Assembly (NCBI RefSeq): GCF_035920345.1
Contig: NZ_CP109149.1
Span: 7,874,001 to 7,938,000, forward strand
Length of the DNA stretch: 64,000 bases
Direction of reading: 5' to 3'
DNA from: Nocardia vinacea
GTDB lineage: Bacteria > Actinomycetota > Actinomycetes > Mycobacteriales > Mycobacteriaceae
The notes beneath the pieces are model-generated. The model made no database searches, had not been told where the DNA came from, and saw nothing but the letters and a program-made list of their open reading frames with translations. Shown in pieces: positions 34,701 through 45,200 of this stretch; the stretch's first letter is position 1, and each line of letters opens with the position of its first letter. A program made the translations under genes and the position numbers.

Positions 34701-36123
34701 CGCGGGCCGCGGTGAGCGCGCGCTCGACGATCTGGTCGGCATGTTCGTCAATACCTTGGCGCTGCGCACCACGACCGAATCGGGCACCACCTTCGATGCG
34801 TTCGTCGAACATGTTCGCGAGACCGACCTTTCGGCCTTCGGCAATGCCGATATCCCGTTCGAGCGGGTGGTCGAGGTGGTGCTGCCGAACCGCGCGACCT
34901 CGCACAATCCGCTGTTCCAGGTGGTGCTGTCCTTCGACAATCTCGAGCAGCCGAAGCTGGAACTGCCGGGGCTGACGGTCGCGGCACTGGATACCGGTGC
35001 GGTCGCGGCGAAGTTCGATCTGCAGCTGACCGTCGAGCCACGGCACGGCGCGGACGGCGCGCCCGGTGAGCTGGTCGCGGTATTCAATTACGCCACAGAC
35101 CTTTTCGATGCGCCGACGGTGCAGGCATTTGGCCGCAGGCTGACTCGGATCTGCACCGCCGTCGTCGCGGACCCGCAGGTCAGCGTGGGCGATATCGATA
35201 TCCTCGATGCCGCCGAACGCGATCGCACACTGGCCGCGCCGGAAACGGCGCCGGAGCCTGCCGCCGACGGCGTACCGGTCACCAGTGGTGCGGCCCTGAC
35301 CCAGGCGCTGGCCGCCGCGGTGGAGGACGATCCGGACGGGCCCGCGGTGGTCTTCGGCGAGGACGCGGTGTCCTTCCAGGATCTCGACGCGCGGTCCTCG
35401 CGACTGGCTCGGGTGCTGATCGGCCGCGGCTGCGGTCCGCGCACCGGTGTCGCGATCCGACTGGATCGCGGGGTGGACGCGGTGGTTGCCACCTGGGCCG
35501 TGCTCAAAGCGGGCGCCGCATTGACCCCGGTGACCGCCCTCGACGGACCGCTGCCCGTTGGCCTGCAGGTCAAGGTCGGACTTACCACCGGTGCATGGCC
35601 CGCCGACAGCAGCATCGACTGGCTGGCACTGGACGATCCGGACGTGCTCGCCGAGATCGCCGCCGAATCGCCGCGACCGGTAACCTACGCCAACCGGACC
35701 CAGGCGCTGCGCGGTGAGGATCCGGCCTTCGTCGCCGCGGTTACGTTGTCCTACAACGATATTTCCGTCGCGACCAAGCGGCTGCGGGCGCGCACCGAGC
35801 TCACCTTCGAGTCCCGGCTGTTCCGGCACGGCCGCGCGGATTCGGCGGCGGCGCTGTTGGAAGTGGTCGCGGCCGGCGAGAACGGCGCGTCGGTGGTGGT
35901 GACCGCCGGTGACCTGGATAACGTAACGCTTTCGGCACTGTTGGCCGACGAATGGGTTACGCATCTGTTCATCGATCGGGCCGGACTCGGGCCGGTCGAG
36001 GTGACGGGGCTGGAGGATCTGCACGCGGTTGTGCTGGATGACGGCGCGCCCGCGCCGGAATTCGGGGCGGTCCCGGTTGTGGTCGACCTCGGTGCGCTAT
36101 TGGGCATCCACGACCCGAGCTGA
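28777..36123 (+). CDS. NRPS3: dimodular starter NRPS, A-T-C-A-T-C-A*
   Basis: 2448 residues, paralogous to NRPS1 in layout and at both ends. A1 ([10 protein letters not shown] near 179), T1 (LGGNSL near 568), C1 (HHIAGDG near 758), A2 (near 1238, GKLDRK near 1589), T2 (near 1641), C2 (HHISADG near 1828) and a broken A domain from about 2172. Pocket residues: A1 D-F-M-L-V-G-A-V-M, identical to NRPS1 A1; A2 D-F-W-N-V-G-M-V-H, a threonine match. ATG 28777 has AGAGGTGA about 11 nt upstream. No C domain precedes A1, so it starts a chain. C2 must hand over to the first A-T of another protein, most simply NRPS4, which begins 149 bp downstream. The 266 bp before the gene hold its leader; a TATATGAT at 28678 is a possible -10 box, but I would not rely on it. 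Confidence 0.93.
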   Translation: METARRSARGSRRRRSGSPLLAQLLTAAVESAATSVALRFNPTENPADQRELTYRELDAASSRVARELIDRGIGAGDYVAMGITRSVESIVALWAIAKTGAAYVPVDPNYPADRIQHIVTDSGAAHGLTTSAHRAKLGTSAYWIELDDPVVSERIAARPDHPVSYADRVRAVNENHPAYVIYTSGSTGKPKGVAVTHTGLAGLAAIGEHYLIDADSCVSHLSSPSFDFSMMETLFTFSVGATLVIAPPTVFGGVELADLLRREQVTHLLITPGALESLDTADLDDLQVVVAGGDRLPAELVARWADSGRSVFNAYGPSEATVMVTSTEALQSGEPVTIGSAIAGVGAFIFDARLRPVPAGVVGELYVSGAVLAQGYLGRPALTAERFVASPFGGEVDGPGARLYRTGDLVRRTETGALEYLGRSDFQVKIRGLRIELGEIDGALTAHPDVDFAATLGKTLPSGTTALIAYVLPRDGATLDTGQLAAHIGESLPDYMIPAAIMVLDEIPLTPVGKLDRAALPEPVFAARQFRAPATPVEEIVADVFAAVLHRGSTDARVGVDDDFFELGGNSLLATQVAARIGFALGIRVPVQLIFEASTVSVLAERVEQHAGSADGRALTAQTRPDRIPLSYAQQRMWFLNRFDTASAVNNIPLAVRLSGRLDVDALRAAAHDLTDRHEVLRTIYPDIDGEGFQVVLPVADSRAVPELPVTAAVTQELSDLISAEVRAGFDVTVAPPVRLRLFQLGESEYVLVCVVHHIAGDGFSLGPLARDLVAAYSDRMRGGRPEWPPLAVQYADYTIWQRATLGSEDDPESVFAQQIEFWRHELAALPDQLDLPADRPRPATSSHDGAVVAFDIDAEIHARLDNLAHEHNSTLFMVVHAALAVLLARLSGTRDIAIGTPVAGRGEAALDDLIGMFVNTLVLRTEIDPGMTFDDLLRAVRKVDIEAFGHADVPFERLVELLDPVRSAARHPLFQVMLVFQNLARTELELPGLTVAGVDHGVSLAKFDLQLEIAESDRAAHGMTATFTYATDLFDAATVQDFADRFQRVLSAVAADSDAVLGDIDLLAPGERDLVLHEWNSAGATVPDVTLLDLIQTQARRRPDAIAVRFGDTALSFGELQRRANQVARALMARGAGPEALVAVAVGRSEQLPVALLGVLTAGAGYLPIDITYPPQRLEFLLTDAQPTCVLTTYDLLGEIPAADVPVVLLDETAGFGESPITDIERTSRLRPDNLAYVIYTSGSTGVPKGVGVAHRNVVELFANTQLMFEFDDTDVWTLFHSFAFDFSVWELWCALANGGTVVVVDHLTSRSPEQFRDLLIREQVTVLNQTPSAFYQLAEADRASHAGDQGKFALRYVVFGGEALDLRQLRRWYERHAFDAPWLVNMYGITETTVHVSFLALDEQLAENPASAIGRALPGLESYVLDDRLHPAPVGVAGEIYVTGAQLSRGYLGRPGLTATRFVANPFGVPGSRVYRSGDLGRWAGFAGHANLEYAGRSDQQVQLRGFRIELGEIESALLAQSGVSQSVVLVRSDEHAGDRLVGYVVAEADSQVQGAELRAAVAEFLTGYMVPDAIVVLDALPLTPNGKLDRKALPAPEFVSSATYRAPHTPIEQAVAGVFAGLLGVRDVGLDDDFFGLGGNSLLATRAVSRINEALDANVSVRELFEASTVSALAARIVPGSSTGTRAPLVAAVRSERVPLSLAQQRMWVLNQFDTRSAAYNIPLGIGLTGALDVQALRDAIADVLERHEALRTRYPSTGPGGLPYQEILPVAEAWPGGLAVESSTDPIVRITELMSTGFDVTREVPVRGVLLRGTPDRHLLAMVVHHISADGASMAPLARDLMLAYAARCAGDVPTWTPLEVQYADFAIWQREVIGTDDDADSVAAQQLAYWREQLAGLSGAIELPLDRPRPPVPSMRGASTAFTLSPEVHAGLIRIAREHNSSLFMVVHAVLAVLLARLSGSSDITIGTPIAGRGERALDDLVGMFVNTLALRTTTESGTTFDAFVEHVRETDLSAFGNADIPFERVVEVVLPNRATSHNPLFQVVLSFDNLEQPKLELPGLTVAALDTGAVAAKFDLQLTVEPRHGADGAPGELVAVFNYATDLFDAPTVQAFGRRLTRICTAVVADPQVSVGDIDILDAAERDRTLAAPETAPEPAADGVPVTSGAALTQALAAAVEDDPDGPAVVFGEDAVSFQDLDARSSRLARVLIGRGCGPRTGVAIRLDRGVDAVVATWAVLKAGAALTPVTALDGPLPVGLQVKVGLTTGAWPADSSIDWLALDDPDVLAEIAAESPRPVTYANRTQALRGEDPAFVAAVTLSYNDISVATKRLRARTELTFESRLFRHGRADSAAALLEVVAAGENGASVVVTAGDLDNVTLSALLADEWVTHLFIDRAGLGPVEVTGLEDLHAVVLDDGAPAPEFGAVPVVVDLGALLGIHDPS
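35290..36123 (+). other. Degenerate adenylation domain (A*) at the C-terminus of NRPS3
   Basis: About 277 residues equivalent to the A* of NRPS1 ([51 protein letters not shown]). It has the same losses: no TSGSTG loop, no YGPTE, no GKLDR and no carrier. The two copies are clearly alignable yet diverged, so the truncation predates their separation and the reading frame was kept in both. Confidence 0.85.
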
Positions 36124-36272
36124 TCTTCCACCCGGAAGACCGCGGCCTGTGCTCCCATGGGCCGCTACCGGGTAGTGACGATGAGCGAGGGGAGGAAAGT
36201 TCCTATGCCGGGATACCGGTCGGTGGGACAGGATCGGGCGCAGCCGCGCGATATCGGAGGGGGGTCGTTCGC

Positions 36273-39200
36273 GTGACCCGGCCAGCCCGTAGCCGTCCGG
36301 CCCGGACCCGCCAGTCGCGCGTCATCACACTGCCGCAGCTGATGGGCGCCGCGGTCGAGGCGAATCCGGACGGTATCGCCGTCGTTTTCGCCGATGCCCG
36401 CGCGACCCTGGGACAGTTCAGCTACGCCGAACTCGACGATCGGTCCACGCGGTTGGCCCGGTTGCTCATCGAACGGGGTGTCGGTCCGGAAGATCTTGTC
36501 GCCGTGGGTATTCCGCGGTCGCTGGAGTCGGTGGTCGCGGTGTGGGCGGTGGCCAAGACCGGTGCCGGATTCGTACCGGTCGACCCCAATTACCCGGCCG
36601 AGCGCGTCGCGCACATGGTGACCGATTCCGGTGCGGTGCTCGGCCTCGCGGTCGCCGAGGTGGCGGCCGAGCTGCCGGATCGGGTCGACTGGCTGGTCAT
36701 CGATACGCCCGACTTCGCACCGCGCCTGGCGGAATACTCGGGCGAGGCCATCACCAATGCGGACCGGGTCCGCGCGGTGCGGGCGGAGCATCCGGCCTAT
36801 GTCATCTATACCTCCGGTTCCACCGGTAAGCCGAAGGGCGTTGTCGTCACGCAGGCGGGACTCGCCAGCTTCTGCGCTGAACAGCATGAGCGGTATCGCG
36901 TCACGAACCAGTCGCGCACACTGCATTTCGCGTCGCCCTCCTTCGACGCGTCGGTGCTCGAGCTGCTGCTCGCACTCGGTGGCGCGGCGACCATGGTGGT
37001 GGTCGCGCCGGATATCTACGGTGGCGACGAGTTGGCGACGCTGCTGCGCCGGGAGCGGGTGACGCACGCGTTCATCACCCCGGCCGCGCTCGCCTCGGTC
37101 GATCCGACGGGGCTCGACGATTTCCGGGTCGTCGTCGCCGGCGGTGAGGCCTGTCCGCCGGATCTGGTGCGGCGCTGGGTATTACCGATCGCCGACGGTC
37201 GAACACGTGAGTTCTTCAACGGCTACGGGCCGACCGAGACCACGATCATGACCAATATCAGCTCGCCGATGACACCCGGAGCGGTGGTGACCATCGGCGG
37301 CCCGATCCGTGCCATTACCGAATACGTGCTCGACGACCGGCTGAATCGGGTGCCGAGCGGCGTCGTCGGCGAACTGTACATCTCGGGTTCGCAAGTTGCG
37401 CGTGGTTATCACGATCGGCCCGCGCTGACCGCATCGCGTTTCGTGGCGAATCCGTTCGATCCCAGCGGTTCTCGGCTCTACGCCACCGGTGACGTGGTGC
37501 GCTGGACCGCGGCCGGTGAGATCGAATATATGGGCCGCAACGACTTCCAGGTCAAGATCCGCGGTTTCCGCATCGAACTCGGTGAGATCGATGCGGTGCT
37601 CGGCGCGCACGACAGTGTGGACTTCGTCGTCACCATCGGACACAAACTCGACACGGGCGCGACGATACTCGCGTCCTACGTGCACGCCGCGGGCGACGCT
37701 GTGGTGGATACCGACGAGCTGACCGCCTTCGCCGAACGCTCACTGCCGGCGCATATGGTTCCGACGATCATTACGGTGCTCGATACGATTCCGCTTACCC
37801 CGGTCGGCAAGCTGGATCGCCGGGCACTACCCGCACCGGTGCTGGAGACCAAGGAGTACCGGGCGCCGGAGACCGAAATCGAACAGATCATCGCCGAGGT
37901 GCTCGGCGAGGTGCTGGGTATCGGCGAGGGGATGGGTATCGAGCGCATCGGTCTCGACGACGACTTCTTCGCACTCGGCGGCGACAGCATCACCTCGATC
38001 CAGGTGGTGTCGCGGGCCAGGGCGCGCGGGGTGATCTTCACGCCCCGAGACGTTTTCGAATCGCGCACGGTCGCGGCCCTCGCGCCGCTCGCCACGCAGG
38101 GCGCGCCGGTCGAGACCGGCGCACAGGGGCCGCTGGTCGAGCTGTCACAGGCCGATAATGACCGGCTGGCAAGGGCGTACCCGAAGCTGGCCGAGGTGTG
38201 GCCGCTGACCCCGCTGCAGTCGGGCATGCTGTTCCACGCGCAATTGGCCGAGTCGTCGGTCGATGCGTACATGACCCAGTTCATGGTCGAGCTCGGCGGC
38301 GACGTTGATGCCGAGCGACTACGCGTGGCGGCGGTCGCCGTGGTGGGTCGGCATGTGAATCTGCGGGTGGCATTCGCCGAGGATGCCGCGGGCAATCCGG
38401 TGCAGGTCGTGCTCGACGAGGTCGAAGTGCCGTGGCGTTCAGTCGATCTCACCGATCACGCGGAGGCGGCCGCCGAGTTGCAGCGGATCATGGCCGCGGA
38501 GCTGGCCGACCATTTCGATATGCGGACCGCGCCGCTCTTGCGGTTCACCTTGATCCGTTCGACCGCCCCGGCGGGAGCGACGGGCACGGAGGCAGCCCGC
38601 GTAACCACGGAGGGCCCCGCGAGCGCCACGATGTCGGGGGCCTATCACCTGTTGGTCACCAGCCATCACATCCTCATCGACGGCTGGTCGATGCCGCTGC
38701 TGACCCAGGATCTGCTGACGCTCTATGTGCTCGGTGGTGATGCGAGCCAGTTGCCGCAGCCCCGCTCCTACCGTGACTACCTGGCCTGGCTCGGTGCGCA
38801 GGACCACAGTGCCGCGCGCAAGGCCTGGCGCGAGGTGCTGGCCGGTATCACCGAGCCGACACCGTTGGCTTCGGTCGATCCGGCCCGCGAAATCGCTTCG
38901 GGTGTAGGCGAAGTCGCTTTCGAACTGTCCGAGGCCGAAACCAAAGCGCTGAGCCGGTTGGCCGCCGATGCGGGGGTCACCGTCAACACCGTCATCCAGG
39001 CGGCCTGGGGGTTGTTGATCGGCCGGAGTGTGGATCGCGACGATGTCGTCTTCGGCGCCACCGTTTCCGGGCGGCCGCCGCAGCTCGACGGCATCGAGAC
39101 CATGGTCGGGTTGTTCCTCAATGCGATTCCGGTCCGGGTGCGCCTGGATGCGAACGACACCCTCGCCGGACTGCTGCGGCAGTTGCAGTCCGAACAGGCG

Positions 39201-42200
39201 GCGCTGCTGGACCACCACTATGTCGGCCTGAGCGAAATTCAGGAAATCGTCGGCGTGGAAGGGCTTTTCGACACCCTGGTGGTATTCGAATCGTTCCCGG
39301 TCGACGAGGAGGCGCTGACTGCAGCGGCGGGCGCACTCGATGGGATGAGCATCGAGGGCGCGGTCGCGGTGAACGGCACGCACTATCCGGTCACCGTGGT
39401 GATCGTCCCCGATGTGCGTATGCACTTCACCCTCAAATACCTCCGCGATGTCTTCGACGAGAAGGCGGCACAGGCACTGGCCCAACGCTTCTCGACACTG
39501 ATCGGCCGCTTCCTTACCGATCCGTTCGCCAAGGTCGCCGAGGTCGATGCGCTCACCGATGCCGATCGGACGGTACTCGACGCCGTCAATGCCACCGAAG
39601 TGGTAGAGCTGCTGGATGATTCGACACTGCTGACGCTGTTCGACGCGCAAGTCGCCCGCACCCCGGACGCACCCGCGGTGATCTACGGCGATACCACGCT
39701 GAGCTACCGCGAGCTCGATGCGCGTTCGCGCGAACTGGCCGGGAACCTGGTAGGCCGCGGCGTCGGCTCGGAATCGCTGGTGGCGGTGGCGATGCGGCGC
39801 AGCATCGAGATGGTCATCGCGATCTACGGTGTGCTGCGAGCCGGTGCGGCGTATGTGCCGATCGATCCCGACCATCCGGCCGAGCGCAGTGAATATGTGC
39901 TGTCCAGCGCGGTTCCGATGTGTGTGTTGACCACGACCGGAACCGGCTTCGAAACCGAGACCGACACACCGCTGGTCTATGTGGACACTGATCTTTTCGA
40001 GCTGCCTGTTCGCTCTGCGGCCGACGCCTCGATCTTCGGTGACCTGCCGACCGACTCCGTCGCGACGCCGCTTCCCGACAACACCGCTTACGTCATCTAC
40101 ACCTCCGGCTCGACCGGTCGGCCCAAGGGCGTGGCGATCACGCATCGGCAGATGGCGAACCAATTCCGTTGGGCGCAGCGGACCTATCCGCACGGTCCCG
40201 GTGATGTGGTCCTGCACAAGACGCCGATCACCTTCGATATCTCCACGTGGGAGCTGTTCTGGACCTTGCAGACCGGTGCGGCGGTGGTGGTCGCCGAACC
40301 GGATGGGCATCGCGATCCCGCGTATCTGGCCCGTGTGATCGACGAATACTCCGTCAGCACGGTGCATTTCGTGCCATCGATGCTCGACGCATTCCTCGAC
40401 GGCGCTCCCGCGGCGTACCCGTCGTTGCGCCGGGTATTCGCCGCCGGTGAGGCGCTATCGGGGGAGACCGCCGCGCGCTTCGACACCTTCCTGCCGGATG
40501 CGGAACTGTTCAACTGGTACGGCCCCGCCGAGGCGACGGTCGTCACCGCCTATCCCGCCGAAGCCGATGGGCTCGTGGCGATTCCGATCGGTACCTCGGT
40601 CGCCAACACTCGGGTGCATGTGCTCGACCGGCAGTTGCGGCCGGTTCCGGTCGGCGCGGTCGGCGAATTGTATGTGGCGGGTGTGCAATTGGCGCGTGGG
40701 TATCTGAACGCACCGGCGCTGACGGCCGAACGGTTCGTCGCGCATGCCGATGGTGCGCGGCTGTATCGCACCGGCGATGTGGTGCGCTGGGTGTCTCGTG
40801 ATGGCGAACACGCCCTGGAATACCTGGGCCGCAGCGACTTCCAGATCAAGTTGCGCGGCCAGCGCGTCGAACTCGGTGAGATCGAGACGGTGCTGCTCGG
40901 TCTGGACGCTGTGCAGCGCGCGGCGGTAGCGCTGGTCAAGGGGAGCGCCGGTGATCGGCTGGTCGCCTATGTGGTGGCCACGCCCGGTGCACAGATCGAT
41001 GACGATGCCCTGCTCGACCACGCACGCGCGGCGCTGCCGGCGTATATGGTCCCGTCCGCGATCGTGCATCTGGATGCCTTGCCGCTCAACTCGAGCGGCA
41101 AACTCGACCGCAAAGCCCTCCCCGCACCGGAGTTCATCGGACGGCCCTACCGGGAGCCGTCGACGCCGCTGGAACGCTCGATCGCCGCGATATTCGTCGA
41201 TGTGCTGGGCATCGAACGTGTGGGCGCCGACGACGACTTCTTCGACCTCGGCGGCAATTCGCTGGTCGCGACTCGCGTGGTCGCACGGCTCGGCGCAGCC
41301 ATCGGTAGCCGAGTTCCGGTGCGTGCAGTCTTCGAGGCACCGACGGTTGCCGCTCTGGCCACAACGGTCGCACCCGGCGCGGGTCAGCGTCGCGAGGTGC
41401 CGCTGGTGGCCGGGGCGCGGCCGGAACAGATTCCGCTGTCACTGGCACAGCAGCGGATGTGGTTCCTCAACCAGTTCGATACCGAATCGGCGGTGAACAA
41501 TCTGCCGGTGGCGGTCCGGCTGACGGGTGCGCTCGATATCGCCGCGTTGCATCAGGCCGTCGCCGATCTGGTCGAGCGGCACGAAACCCTGCGCACCGTC
41601 TACCCGGCCGATCACGATGGCGTGGCACATCAGGTGATCGTGCCCGCCGCACAGGCGGTTCCGGATCTGACTCCGCAGCCGGTTGCGCCGGATGCGGTGC
41701 ACGCGAAGGTCGTCGAGATCATCGCCGCCGGATTCGATGTCACCGATCAGGTGCCATTGCGAGGTGCACTGTTCCAGGTCGCGCCCGAGGACGAGTACGT
41801 GCTCGTTTTCGTGGCCCACCACATCAGCGCGGACGGCTGGTCGATGGGACCGATGACCCGCGACCTCATGCTCGCCTATGCATCGCGTGCTGCCGGCACA
41901 CCGCCTGCCTGGCAGCCGCTGCCGGTGCAGTACGCGGATTTCAGTCTCTGGCAACGGGAAGTGCTCGGTTCCGAGGACGATCCGGAGAGCCTGATCACTG
42001 CACAGGCCGAGTTCTGGCGCACGACACTGGCCGGTCTGCCCGACGAGTTGAACCTGCCCGCTGACCGGCCGCGCCCGACATCGCAGTCGTTCGCCGGTGG
42101 CACAGTCGGTTTCACGGTCGACCCGCGGGTGCACCGCAGGCTGCAGGAGATCGGCCGCGAACAGAACGCGACGATCTTCATGGTTGTGCATACCGCGCTC

Positions 42201-45200
42201 ACGGTCTTCCTGGCACGTCTGTCGGGTACCGAGGACATCGCCGTCGGTACGCCGATAGCCGGTCGCGGTGCGGCCGAATTGGACGATGTCATCGGAATGT
42301 TCGTCAATACGCTGGTGCTGCGGACTGCGGTGCGTGGCAGCGCGACCTTCGCGGAATTGCTTTCGGCGGTGCAGGACGCCGATCTGCGCGCATTCGCCCA
42401 CGCCGATATTCCATTCGAGCGCCTGGTCGATCTGCTCAATCCGGAGCGGTCCACGGCGCGGCATCCGCTGTTCCAGGTGGCGCTGTCGTTCCAGAATCTG
42501 CCGGACAATTCGTTCGAGTTACCCGAATTGCGGGTCGGCGCCGTCGATCTCGATATCGATACCGCGAAATTCGATCTGTCGCTGGCGATTACCGAGTTGC
42601 GGGGCTCGTCCGAGGGCATGTACGCGGTGTTCTCCTTCGCGCGTGACCTGTTCGACGAGTCCACGGTTCGGGTGTTCGCGGATCGATTCGTGCGGCTGCT
42701 CGACGCGATCGCCACCCGGCCGGAGCTGCCGGTGGGCGATCTGCCGCTGCTGGCCGAAGCCGAGGCGAAATACCTGACCCGGGTGCACCCGGATCATGTG
42801 ACCGCCGGTGAGCTGCTGCCCGATCTGCTGGTGCGCGGGCTGCGTCGCGGTACGGAGCGTACGGCCATCCGCTACCAGGGCCGGTCGATCAGCTATCGCG
42901 AACTCGACGATTACTCGTCGCGGTTGGCGAGGGTGCTGATCGATCGCGGCGTCGGTCCGGAAAGCCTGGTGGCGCTGGCGCTGCCGCGCTCGTATGAAAT
43001 GGTGGCCGCCGTATCGGCGGTGTCGAAGGCCGGTGGTGCACATGTGCCGGTCGACCCGAATTACCCGGTGGATCGGGTGCGGCACATGCTGACCGACTCG
43101 GGTGCGCTCGTCGGTCTCACTGCTTCGAAGTACCTGGGTGAGTTGCCGGACGACGTGCAATGGCTTGCGCTCGACGATGCGGAGACGACCGCGCTGTGCG
43201 CCGACCGATCCGCCGCCCCGGTCACCGACGCCGACCGGATCACGCCGTTGCGGCCGCACCACGTGGCCTACGTGATCTACACCTCCGGCTCTACCGGTAT
43301 GCCCAAGGGCGTCGCCGTGACCCACACCGGACTCGGTGGCCTGGTCGACCATTCGGTCGGCCTGTACCGGCTGGAGCCGCAGCACCGGCTGCTGCATATC
43401 TGTTCGCCGAGCTTCGATGTGTCCGTGCTGGAATGGCTTGTCGCGCTATCGGTCGGCGCGACAGTGGTGATCGTCCCCGCCGCCGTCATCGGTGGTCCGG
43501 AACTGGGTGATCTGCTGCGCAGCGAGCGGGTCACGCATTCGATCATCACCCCGGCGGTGCTGAGCTCGGTGGACCCGGTCGGGCTCGAGCAGCTCGAAAT
43601 GCTCATGGTCTGCGGCGATGCCACCACACCGGAGCTGCTCGGTAAGTGGCAGCCGGGCCGCAGGTACTACAACGGCTACGGTCCGACCGAGGCCACCGTC
43701 ATCGCTTCCTACGCGACGCTGCGAGCGCGTGCGCCGATCACTATCGGCACACCGGTACACGGCATGTCGGCGCTGGTGCTGGACGCTCGGCTGCACCCGG
43801 TCCCGCCGGGCGTGGCGGGGGAGCTGTATCTGTCCGGCGGCGCATTGGCGCGTGGGTACCACAACCGTCCGGGGCTTTCCGCGGAGCGTTTCGTGGCCAA
43901 TCCGTGGGGCGAGCCGGGGGCACGGATGTACCGGACCGGTGACGTCGTGCGCTGGTTCGCCGAACCCGCTGTACGGATGGGCAATGCGGCGCTGCCGTCG
44001 ATACCGTGGGCACTGGAATACGTCGGCCGCTCGGACTTCCAGGTGAAGATCCGCGGCTACCGCATCGAACTCGGTGAGATCGATGCCGTGCTCGGCGGGC
44101 ACGCCGATGTGGAATTCGCGATCACCATGGGCAGGCAGAGCGCTGCCGGTGTCACGATCCTGGTGTCCTATGTGCTGCCGGTGTCCGGCAAGGTCATCGA
44201 GCCCAGCGTGCTCGTCGAGCATGCGGCGCGGCGCCTGCCGCCGCATATGGTGCCGTCCGCGGTCGTCGTGCTGGACGAGATCCCATTGACCCCGGTCGGC
44301 AAGTTGGATCGAAAGGCGTTGCCGGAACCGGTCTTCGAACAGGCTGCCTTCCGCGTGCCGAAGACGCATACAGAACAGATCGTGGCAAGCACGTTCGCGG
44401 CCGTACTGCGCATCGGCACCGGCGCCGACGACAGCCGCTACCTCGGCCTGGACGACGACTTCTTCGCACTCGGTGGAAATTCGCTGCTGGCAACGCAACT
44501 GGTGGCGCGCCTCGGTGCGGCACTGGACACCCGGGTACCCGTGCGGGTGCTCTTCGAGGCATCCACGGTTGCCGAACTCGCGGCCGAGCTCGAGCAGCTC
44601 GCCGGTTCCGGCGCTCGCAAGGCATTGGTGGCGGGTGAACGGCCGCAACATATTCCGCTGTCGCCGGCACAGCAGCGGATGTGGTTCCTCAACCGGTTCG
44701 ACACCGAGTCCACGGCTTACAACATCCCGATCGCTGTGCGCCTCACCGGCACCCTCGATGTGGCGGCGCTGCGCCGGGCGGTCGCCGATGTAGTCGAACG
44801 GCACGAGATCCTGCGCACCATCTACCCGCAGACCGATGCGGGTCCGGTCCAGCTGATCCTGCCCTCGGATGCGGCCGTGCCTGAACTAGCGATCCGCGAG
44901 GTCGCGCCGGACGAACTCGAATCCGCCGTCGTCGAGCTGACTTCGACGATTTTCGACGTCACGAGCGAGGTGCCCGTCCGGGTCGTGCTGTTCGATGTCG
45001 CCGATGCCGATGCCGATGCCGATGCCGATGCCGATGCGGCGGGAGCGGCGGGAGCGACGGGTCTGGAGGCGGGAGCTGCGCAGGGCCCTGTGGACGCCGT
45101 CGTCGGTGCGGCGGGAGCGATGTGCCTGGAGGTCGGTGCGGGCGTGGCTGCGCAGGGCCCTGTGGACGCCGCCGTCGGCACACCGGGAGCGACGGGTCTG

